12,040 bases of DNA from Limnoraphis robusta CS-951 (GTDB lineage: Bacteria > Cyanobacteriota > Cyanobacteriia > Cyanobacteriales > Microcoleaceae), in the NCBI RefSeq assembly GCF_000972705.2, contig NZ_LATL02000321.1:1-12040 (forward strand). The letters run 5' to 3'. The notes under the pieces are model-generated. The model was not told where the DNA came from, did not search any database, and was given only the letters and a program-made list of their open reading frames with translations. Made by a program: the position numbers and the translations under genes. Below are positions 1 through 5,780 of the stretch, one piece after another (position 1 is the stretch's first letter; each line of letters starts with the position of its first letter).

Positions 1-222
1 TATAAAACCTTAAAGCACCAAGTACAGAGAACAAAGCATTTTTTTCTCAAGTACGGTAGGGCATACCGAAACTATCTCTGAAATGGGATGAACGACTGGG
101 GAGACTCACCCCTCTGGAGTAGGTTAGGAAACTAGCTTGCTGTAAGGGTTGTCAATGAATCAGTAATCCAAAGCCGTGAGGCTTGGAGAATCCCCTTTCT
201 TTAGAAATGGGGAGTATGTCAA
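1..222 (+). mobile_element. Right end of an IS200/IS605-family (TnpB-type) element
   Basis: The sequence ends in a run of features typical of the right end of cyanobacterial IS200/IS605 elements. There is an imperfect hairpin at 168-186 (stem AAGCC/GGCTT, loop GTGA). A terminal hairpin follows at 192-212 (CCCC TTTC, loop TTTA, GAAA T GGGG), and then AGTATG and a final TCAA at 219-222. TCAA is the type of right-end cleavage tetranucleotide used by TnpA Y1 transposases of this family. The element enters from the left, and the transposase or TnpB gene would lie before base 1. The first 90 bases hold short open stretches in all three forward frames; one, ending near 91, reads STVGHTETISEMG and might be a decayed TnpB tail, but I cannot establish that. 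The boundary at 222 is supported by the loss of DUF4349 homology exactly there. Confidence 0.72.
80..222 (+). ncRNA. Candidate omegaRNA (reRNA) scaffold of a TnpB element
   Basis: In TnpB-bearing IS605 elements, the RNA reaching the right end serves as the guide scaffold, and the flanking host DNA supplies the guide. This stretch has the expected layout: a GGGG...CCCC hairpin near 99-113, a second hairpin at 168-186, and the terminal hairpin at 192-212 directly before the element end. The guide would be the bases from 223 on (TCAGTTCGTTAGAAAC...), which belong to the interrupted lipoprotein gene. The 5' boundary is a guess. No TnpB gene is visible here, so whether a functional partner exists is unknown. 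Confidence 0.45.
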
Positions 223-814
223 TCAGTTCGTTAGAAACTTGTAGCACTTCCCCAACAGAACCGGAACGTTCCATAATTTTTAAAACCATTTCTTCAGACT
301 TGCGAAGATTTCGCAGTCGCGCCTGAGTATCGACTAATTGATCAGAAACATCTTCTGCGGTAATCATGCGATTTTCAACCGTTCCGAGTTGAGTTAAAGC
401 ATCAAGGGTAGATTCAAGTTTGTTTTGAGGAACCCGCAACTCTAGAAAAGCAGTCTGACGGCTGGAACCGCTTTGGGATTGACGATCTTCAAATCTAAGG
501 ATGTCGCCCTGTTGTCGTTGAACCAGAACCGTTACCGATGGCATAATCTCATCTAAAGATTGTACAACCAGAGTGAGCTGGGCGCGTTTGATCAGTTGGG
601 GCTGTTTTTGAGGAACAGCGTCAGGAGGAGGGGAAGAGGGCGGAGAGATCGCAGGGGGCGCAGGAGCGATATCTGCGATTTGAGGAGCGACTTCTAACTG
701 AGGGGAACTCCCAGACTCGCCCGAAAAGTTTTGAGGGGCGGAAGCGCAACTGGAAAGAGAGATAATTGATAGCAACGCCCAGAAAAAACGAGTTCTGCTG
801 TAATGGTGATTCAT
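152..814 (-). pseudogene. DUF4349-type lipoprotein, C-terminus removed by IS insertion
   Basis: This 220-residue reading frame has a lipoprotein signal: basic N-terminus NHHYSRTR, a hydrophobic stretch, and lipobox LSSC with the lipid-accepting Cys at residue 23. A Pro/Ser/Ala-rich linker follows (about 24-70), then the first half of a DUF4349 domain. Recognisable there are the strand starting LIKRAQLTLVVQSLDEI, the RVPQNKLESTLDAL segment, and the AEDVSDQLVDTQARLRNL motif that begins the coiled coil. Homology stops at EVLQVSNEL; the last 24 or so residues (from about base 222 down to the stop at 152) are read from IS right-end sequence. The family normally continues for roughly 100 residues with a long coiled coil and a C-terminal membrane segment, so this copy is probably non-functional. 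The ATG at 814 is preferred over the one at 841 because it directly precedes a good signal peptide. No strong ribosome-binding site is visible. Confidence 0.78.
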
Positions 815-1097
815 ATAACGATTTTTAACTAACGCGATCAAGCTTCAATGCCAACCCCATTGACTCCGGATGATCCAAAGTTGAATTTAACCCTAGTGAT
901 ATTTGCTCAAGCGTTTCATCCTCTACTCGGTGTTTTCTCCAATACAGATTGTAAAAATAGAGGACAGCTTTCCCGAGTCAGGTTAAAATTTAGGTATTCT
1001 TCCGGAGTTGGTAGAATGCTATAACAATCAGCTTTACGAGAAATTGCCGAGAGTCGTCGGGAATCAACAAGCAAAAACGACACACAATTACAATTTT

Positions 1098-1103
1098 AGG
1101 GGG
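1098..1103 (+). promoter_or_regulatory. Ribosome-binding site deciding the response-regulator start
   Basis: The purine run AGGGGG lies six bases before the ATG at 1110 but directly abuts the alternative ATG at 1104. The spacing favours 1110 as the start and argues against the longer frame opening at 1008. Confidence 0.6.
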
Positions 1104-1109
1104 ATGACG

Positions 1110-1814
1110 ATGAAAAAAATACTGGTGATTGAAGATGATCAACCGATTAGAATCAGTATACTGGAACTGTTAACGATTGAAAAGTTTGAAGGGATAGGGG
1201 CGGAAGATGGAAATGAAGGTTTACAGCTCGCTAAAGAGCTTCAGCCGGATTTAATCATCTGTGATATTATGATGCCTGATCTCGATGGTTATAGCGTTTT
1301 ATATGAATTACAACAAGATTCAGCGACAGCAAATATTCCCTTCATTTTTATAACGGCTAAAACTGAACGTCAGGATCAACGTATCGGAATGGAATTAGGA
1401 GCGGATGATTATATTACAAAACCCTTTACCACCAGCGAACTGCTTGAAGGCGTTAAAACCAGACTCAAAAAGCAGGAACATTATTTATCACAATATAATC
1501 AAGAACTAGCTTATTCTCAAAAACTAAAGGAAAAAATTCAAGCTTTAGAAGAAATAAGTCATTCTAAAGAAGAACTGCTCACCCAACTCTCTGAAGATTT
1601 ACGCGCTCCGCTTTCGACGATTCAAATGGCGGTTAAACTGCTGAACATGACGCCATCTTCTCAAGTCGATCCCCTAAAACTGAAAGAAAGACAAAAACGT
1701 TATCTAAAAATTTTACAAGAGGAATGTAATCGAGAACTGGAAATTTTGAAACAAATTTGCAACATTAAACCGGAACAAACAACTTCAGAAACCAAACCTC
1801 TGCGTTGGGGTTAA
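1110..1814 (+). CDS. Response regulator with degenerate HisKA-like C-terminal helix
   Basis: This 234-residue cytoplasmic protein has a clear receiver domain at 1-120. The acidic pocket is E8-D9-D10, the phosphorylation site D52 (in IICDIMMPDLDG), the switch residue T82 and the conserved K104 in the YITKPF motif. A coiled-coil linker (about 121-155) leads to a segment that resembles a histidine-kinase dimerisation helix: LLTQLSEDLRAPLSTIQMAV aligns with the H-box pattern SHELRTPL, but the His is replaced by Glu161-162 context (SEDLR). There is no ATPase domain. The protein is therefore not a kinase; the C-terminal helix may bind or dimerise with a partner. No DNA-binding domain is present. 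The start is chosen by the ribosome-binding site six bases upstream. A TATAAC at 1020-1025 could be a -10 box, but no good -35 partner is seen. The gene converges with the dehydrogenase gene across a repeat. Confidence 0.85.
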   Translation: MKKILVIEDDQPIRISILELLTIEKFEGIGAEDGNEGLQLAKELQPDLIICDIMMPDLDGYSVLYELQQDSATANIPFIFITAKTERQDQRIGMELGADDYITKPFTTSELLEGVKTRLKKQEHYLSQYNQELAYSQKLKEKIQALEEISHSKEELLTQLSEDLRAPLSTIQMAVKLLNMTPSSQVDPLKLKERQKRYLKILQEECNRELEILKQICNIKPEQTTSETKPLRWG

Positions 1815-1820
1815 AAGGTA

Positions 1821-1930
1821 TAGGGAGATGGGGAGATGGTTACTTTGAAGGGCGGGTTTATATTAGTTATCGCTTAGATACATAAATCAATGGGGAACCC
1901 GCCCCTACAAGACTGTTAACTGTCTCCCTA
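1821..1930. repeat. MITE-like nested inverted repeat between convergent genes
   Basis: The outer arms TAGGGAGA (1821-1828) and TCTCCCTA (1923-1930) are perfect inverted repeats. The inner arms GGGCGGGTT (1850-1858) and AACCCGCCC (1896-1904) are also perfect, and the sequence between the arms is partly complementary. The 37-base centre is AT-rich and non-coding. The GGGCGGGTT...AACCCGCCCCTAC form resembles dispersed repeats common in filamentous cyanobacteria (recalled, not searched). It could be a small non-autonomous mobile element, and as RNA it would also fold into a hairpin able to act as a bidirectional terminator for the two converging genes. Confidence 0.55.
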
Positions 1931-1942
1931 AATCATTAAGTT

Positions 1943-3034
1943 TTATCGATTCAAAGCTGACCAAACCTCTAATTTGGATTCGACTCGACGAATCACCTCA
2001 TCTGTAAAGTCACTCATCATCATCTGACCCCCTAAATCGGGAGTGGCTTTACCCTCGTGTAGCGTTTCAAACACACTCTCATAGATAGCCCGAGAAGCCC
2101 GTTCCGCCTCGGGAGTTCCTACATAAACCAACAACGCCGCCCCCGCCAAAATCATCGCCATCGGATTGGCAATATTTTTCCCAAACAAAGCCGGAGCGGT
2201 ACCATGTGGGGCTTCCGCCATCACGGTTGTCACTTGAGTTGCTGTTTGATCAAACCCCAAGACGATACTCTCTGAACCTGCTATACTGCCATACATTTGC
2301 AGTACCATATCAGAAAGCAAGTCTCCATCGCGGTTCAATGCTGGAATCACCAACGCCTCCCCACTGGTTTGTAAGAGTAAGGCAAAAGTGGCATCAATCA
2401 ACAACGGTTGATAAGCAACATCGGGATAACGTTGAGACGCCGCATCCAATTCTTCCTTAAACATCCCCTCATACAGGGGACTAACGGTAAATTTGGGGCC
2501 ACCAAACACCTTCGCACCGACACGACGGGCGTATTGGAAGGTAAATTCAGCCACCGCCCGACAGGTGAGACGAGAAATTTTTGAAGTGCGGAAGGCGATT
2601 TCATCTCCATTTTCCCCAGACTCCCGCCACTCTTTGGCCCCGTAAGCGTCATCAACCGCCATACGGACAATGGCAATCGGTGCATAGACTCCGCCAATGG
2701 GGCGAATACTGGGAATTCGTCGGCCAATGCGTAAAATCACTTTCGCCTGCAATGCCGAGCGTAAAATGGCGTTAGGACTGCCGACATCGCCGGGAATTTC
2801 CGGGGTAATCGTAGCCGCTTTCAGGGCCAGTCGGCTTTCAGAAGCAGTAAGGGCTGCTTGATGAACGACTTGATTGTTAGTGGCTCGGCGATTTTCTAAA
2901 CTCAGATCAAAATCAAGAAAGTTCAAGGGCTGGCGAATCACGGAGGGGTTGAGGACGCGCAAGGCTTCAGCGAGTAATTCTTCTCCGGTTTGATCGCCGT
3001 GCATGACGACGAGATTGGGGATATGTTCGCTCAT
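1943..3034 (-). CDS. Isocitrate/isopropylmalate dehydrogenase family protein
   Basis: This 363-residue soluble beta-decarboxylating dehydrogenase would oxidise a 2-hydroxy dicarboxylic or tricarboxylic acid with NAD(P). The family active site can be traced. There are three substrate-binding Args, R92, R102 and R124 (the ten-residue R-R spacing and the R-to-Tyr131 spacing of seven match the family), a Lys at 175 or 181, D214, and metal-binding D238 and D242 in NRDGDLLSD (234-242). The dinucleotide loop is HGTAPALFGKNIANP (277-291), and TPDLGG lies at 331-336. The Lys-Tyr pair after HGTAP seen in NADP-specific bacterial Icd is Ala-Leu here, so NADP specificity of that type is not supported. The stretch around 92-115 is unusual (VILRIGRRIPSIRP), so I do not equate it with LeuB or Icd. 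Homoisocitrate or another 2-hydroxyacid is also possible. The ATG at 3034 is preferred over the in-frame GTG at 3040. Confidence 0.85.
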   Translation of the reverse strand: MSEHIPNLVVMHGDQTGEELLAEALRVLNPSVIRQPLNFLDFDLSLENRRATNNQVVHQAALTASESRLALKAATITPEIPGDVGSPNAILRSALQAKVILRIGRRIPSIRPIGGVYAPIAIVRMAVDDAYGAKEWRESGENGDEIAFRTSKISRLTCRAVAEFTFQYARRVGAKVFGGPKFTVSPLYEGMFKEELDAASQRYPDVAYQPLLIDATFALLLQTSGEALVIPALNRDGDLLSDMVLQMYGSIAGSESIVLGFDQTATQVTTVMAEAPHGTAPALFGKNIANPMAMILAGAALLVYVGTPEAERASRAIYESVFETLHEGKATPDLGGQMMMSDFTDEVIRRVESKLEVWSALNR

Positions 3035-3045
3035 CAGCACAGGAA

Positions 3046-3074
3046 TTGACTTAGGATCGTACTTAAGATATCAC
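3046..3074 (+). promoter_or_regulatory. Candidate sigma70-type promoter for the TAXI gene
   Basis: TTGACT at 3046-3051 (5/6 to consensus) is separated by 17 bases from TATCAC at 3069-3074 (4/6). Transcription would begin near 3081. That leaves a leader of about 100 bases before the ATG at 3180 and places the start of a small ORF (3082) almost at the first transcribed base. Confidence 0.35.
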
Positions 3075-3081
3075 TAAAGTT

Positions 3082-3186
3082 ATGCAAATTGCTAGTCTGC
3101 TCAAGAAATTTGAAGATTACATTCAATTCCCGATTGAAGTCGTTGATCGCGTTCATCTATTTTCTAGAATTTTTGTTGTATGCTGA
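3082..3186 (+). CDS. Possible 34-residue leader ORF overlapping the TAXI gene
   Basis: An ATG at 3082 opens a 34-codon frame (MQIASLLKKFEDY...). It ends with a TGA at 3184-3186, seven bases into the following solute-binding protein gene in another frame. That gene's ATG at 3180 has no visible Shine-Dalgarno sequence, which would suit translational coupling to the end of this ORF. The peptide is not recognisable, and its composition (amphipathic, Val/Phe-rich end) is not decisive. It could equally be an untranslated leader. Confidence 0.25.
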   Translation: MQIASLLKKFEDYIQFPIEVVDRVHLFSRIFVVC

Positions 3187-4487
3187 ACAAACTGGCTTTT
3201 CCTCTGATTGGCATTAGCATTCTCATGGTGCTTATCTTTGCCGTACTTTCCTGGAAAACTTCTAATCCGGTTGATCATTTAACAATTGCGACCGGGGCAA
3301 GGAATGGCGAATATTATGCTTTTTCTCAAGCCTTTTCCGAGGTGTTCTCTAAACACCAACCCCGAATTAAAATTAATGTGATTGAAACGGATGGCTCCAG
3401 CAATAATCTAGACTTACTACAAAGTAAAAAAGCGGATTTAGCTCTGGTTCAAAGTGATCTCTCGATTCCACCGGATACTCAAGCGGTTGCTTTTTTATTT
3501 CCGGAAATGTTTCATTTGATCGCGACTGAACAATCAAAAATAAACCTGGTTAGTGATCTCAAAGGAAAACGGATTGCTTTGATGCCAAAAGGAAGCGGTT
3601 CTTATAATTTATTTTGGGTATTGAGTCAGCATTATGGATTAAATCCTGGAGATTTTGAAACGATTTCTGTTCCTCCTGATCAAGCCTATACTTTACTCAA
3701 TCAGGGAAAAGTTGATGCTTTATTTCGGGTGATTGCATTGGGAAATGTCGGAATTAATCAACTGCTGAGTTCAGGAAAAAACCGTTTGATTCCCATAGAA
3801 CAAGCTGCTGCACTACAACTGTTTCAACCCGCTTTAGAAGCCAGTGAAATTCCCAGGGGAACTTATAATGGTTCGATTCCTATTCCGGCTAAAAATTTAC
3901 CGATTGTTGCTCTGAGATCGGTTTTAATTGCCCATAAAGATGTCAATAAAGATGTGATTTATGAAATGACCCGAATTTTATTTGAATCTCGCAATGAATT
4001 AATGGCTAAAACACCGCAAGCCGCGATGATTCATCAACCGGAATCTTTAAAAGATTTCTGGTTTTCTTTTCATCCTGGAGCGAAAGCTTACTATTACCAA
4101 GACGAACCTTCATTTTTAGAAAAATATGCTGAACCGATGGGGTTTGTGCTTTCAGCTTCTGTGTTGGGAATTTCTACGCTTTGGCAATTTAGACTTTGGT
4201 TTAAAGGACGACAAAAAAATCGAGCAGATTTCTATAATTTAGAACTTCTGAGCTTAATTGATCAAATTAACTCGACTCAAACCCTTGAAGAATTAAAAAG
4301 TCTTCGTCGGCAATTATTTACAATCTTTAAAGAAGTGATTGTTGATTTGGATAAAGATCGAATTTCCTCAGAATCTTTTCAATCTTTTACGTTTACTTGG
4401 GAAGTGGCGATCGCTTCCATTCGTCATCAAGAAAATATACTGCGATCTTCTGATAATCAAAACCTCCTTAAATCACCATTAAGTTAA
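3180..4487 (+). CDS. TAXI-family TRAP-type solute-binding protein, membrane-anchored
   Basis: This 435-residue protein belongs to the TAXI branch of periplasmic solute-binding proteins that work with TRAP transporters. An N-terminal membrane anchor or signal segment lies at about 6-24. The binding domain spans about 31-310, beginning LTIATGARNGEYYAF. It contains the ETDGSSNNLDLL segment (69-80), ADLALVQSD (85-93) and LKGKRIALMPKGSGSYNLF (127-145), and ends with FHPGAKAYYYQDEP (297-310). A second membrane segment follows at about 319-340, then a basic turn (FKGRQKNR) and a roughly 90-residue helical tail predicted to be cytoplasmic. Classical TAXI proteins are freely periplasmic, so the double anchor and tail suggest a sensory or scaffold role rather than plain uptake. 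No TRAP permease gene is present in the window. The ligand is unknown. The gene ends ten bases from the converging GGDEF gene. Confidence 0.82.
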   Translation: MLNKLAFPLIGISILMVLIFAVLSWKTSNPVDHLTIATGARNGEYYAFSQAFSEVFSKHQPRIKINVIETDGSSNNLDLLQSKKADLALVQSDLSIPPDTQAVAFLFPEMFHLIATEQSKINLVSDLKGKRIALMPKGSGSYNLFWVLSQHYGLNPGDFETISVPPDQAYTLLNQGKVDALFRVIALGNVGINQLLSSGKNRLIPIEQAAALQLFQPALEASEIPRGTYNGSIPIPAKNLPIVALRSVLIAHKDVNKDVIYEMTRILFESRNELMAKTPQAAMIHQPESLKDFWFSFHPGAKAYYYQDEPSFLEKYAEPMGFVLSASVLGISTLWQFRLWFKGRQKNRADFYNLELLSLIDQINSTQTLEELKSLRRQLFTIFKEVIVDLDKDRISSESFQSFTFTWEVAIASIRHQENILRSSDNQNLLKSPLS

Positions 4488-4497
4488 AATAGTTGAC

Positions 4498-5592
4498 TCA
4501 TAAATCAGCTCTAACTAAAACACAATCGCCATCTTTTTTAGCTTGTTTGAGTGCTTTATTTGCCAGTTCAATTAAAGTTATAGCTTCTCGAATAGGAGTC
4601 GGTAAGGTACTGGTAACGCCTAAACTGATGGTCACATAATAATTCATCGGAAAACCTTGATGGGGAATCTGTAATAATTTCACCCGAGTCCGAATGGCTT
4701 CCGCCACTTTAACCCCACCTTCTAGATGAGTATTCGGTAAAAGAATGGCAAATTTTTGCTGATCATAACGAGCGACCAAATCCCCAGGTCGTTTAGCGGT
4801 TTCGAGCAGAACAGCCGCCACCAACTGCAAGCAGGAATCTCCGGCGGCATCTCCATAGGTTTGATTGTAATGTTCTAAACCATCAATTTCACAGAGAATT
4901 AAAGAAATAGAGGATGACTCCCGTTGTAATCGTTTCCACTCAATTTCGAGCATCTCATCAAAGTAGCGATTATTAGAAATTTGAGTGAGATCATCTTTAA
5001 TTTTTTGTTGTTTTAACTGGTCTTGAAGCGCGTGAAATTGTGCAGATAATTGAGCTTGTTGAATGGCAATGGCGACTTGAGTTGCAATTTGAGTAAAAAA
5101 ATCTAATTCTGAGGGTTGCCAATATCGATGACTACATTGATGAACCACAAGCATTCCCCAAAGTTGAGGTTGACCCGGTTGTTCTAAGTGACAATTGTGG
5201 ATTAAAATCGGCACAATCAGTTCAGATACAATTCCAAGCTGCAACTGTTGGGTATGAATTGACGAATCAATTTCTGAAGGATTACAAACTTTTCCTTGCT
5301 GAAGTTGGTGTAAAATTTTATCGGAGTTCCAGGAACTATACAGAATGTTTTTCAGGCTAATGATTTGAGGACTAGATAGAGCTTCGGAAAGCAGGGTTTC
5401 TAGATTTACGATGGGCCGATGATAGATTAAAACCCGATCAGCCCGGATAATTTTTTGAATATCAGTTGCACTTTTATCGAGAATTTCTTTGAGACTTGCT
5501 CCTCTATAAATTGCCTCAGAAATTTTGCCCAGTGCAGACTCACGCTCTTGGAGCAGATAGCATTGAGTTTCCCATGAATCATATTTATTCAT
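4498..5592 (-). CDS. GAF-GGDEF protein with degenerate catalytic site (I-site kept)
   Basis: This 364-residue soluble protein carries a GAF domain at about 20-185 and a GGDEF domain at about 198-364. The signature motif reads DQQKF (277-281) instead of GG(D/E)EF. The upstream metal/substrate segment reads EIDGLEHYNQ (235-244) rather than DxDxFKxYND, so diguanylate cyclase activity is very unlikely. The inhibitory RxxD motif is intact as RPGD (268-271), exactly five residues before the signature, which suggests it may bind c-di-GMP as a receptor. The GAF domain resembles cyanobacterial bilin-type GAFs around LWGMLVVHQCSHRYWQ but has Ile where the chromophore Cys of the Cys-His pair would be. 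The ATG at 5592 follows a GGAG only one base away; the in-frame TTG at 5616 is a weaker alternative. It is probably a duplicate of the next gene upstream, because both have exactly 88 residues from signature to end. Confidence 0.85.
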   Translation of the reverse strand: MNKYDSWETQCYLLQERESALGKISEAIYRGASLKEILDKSATDIQKIIRADRVLIYHRPIVNLETLLSEALSSPQIISLKNILYSSWNSDKILHQLQQGKVCNPSEIDSSIHTQQLQLGIVSELIVPILIHNCHLEQPGQPQLWGMLVVHQCSHRYWQPSELDFFTQIATQVAIAIQQAQLSAQFHALQDQLKQQKIKDDLTQISNNRYFDEMLEIEWKRLQRESSSISLILCEIDGLEHYNQTYGDAAGDSCLQLVAAVLLETAKRPGDLVARYDQQKFAILLPNTHLEGGVKVAEAIRTRVKLLQIPHQGFPMNYYVTISLGVTSTLPTPIREAITLIELANKALKQAKKDGDCVLVRADL

Positions 5593-5688
5593 ACTCCAGA
5601 TGTGATCAAATAACAAATGATTGGATTTGGCTATTGATTGACCTGTTGATCAGGCGGATTTTAGCTTTTAGTTCTAGTTTAACCTCGT

Positions 5689-5747
5689 TTACAGATTTGT
5701 AACTCATTTTGGGGGGGTCGGATACCCTTCTCAACAAAAATCTGTAA
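5689..5747. repeat. Inverted repeat between the two GGDEF genes
   Basis: TTACAGATTT (5689-5698) and AAATCTGTAA (5738-5747) are perfect 10-base inverted repeats. Between them is a run of seven G and a small inner hairpin GGGT-CGGAT-ACCC. On the minus-strand transcript this forms a nested stem-loop in the 188-base gap upstream of the degenerate GGDEF gene. It may be a processing, pausing or attenuation structure, or a small dispersed repeat. There is no U-run placed as in a simple terminator. Confidence 0.45.
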
Positions 5748-5780
5748 CAAACCTGAAAATTGGTCTGCACAACTGAGGCT

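Noticed and set aside
848..1024. A 58-codon forward frame (MPTPLTPDDPKLNL...) upstream of the response regulator.
   Set aside because: There is no ribosome-binding site, no recognisable family, and the second half looks non-coding. It may be chance or a remnant.
1008..1109. The N-terminal extension of the response regulator to base 1008.
   Set aside because: The added residues are not receiver-like, and a good ribosome-binding site places the start at 1110.
2206..2775. Three frames of 64-109 codons on both strands inside the dehydrogenase gene.
   Set aside because: They overlap a clearly homologous gene completely, and their translations have no domain features.
5617..5780. A c-di-GMP riboswitch upstream of the degenerate GGDEF gene.
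   Set aside because: The nested stem-loop lacks the conserved class I or II core sequences I would expect. Only a simple inverted repeat is present.
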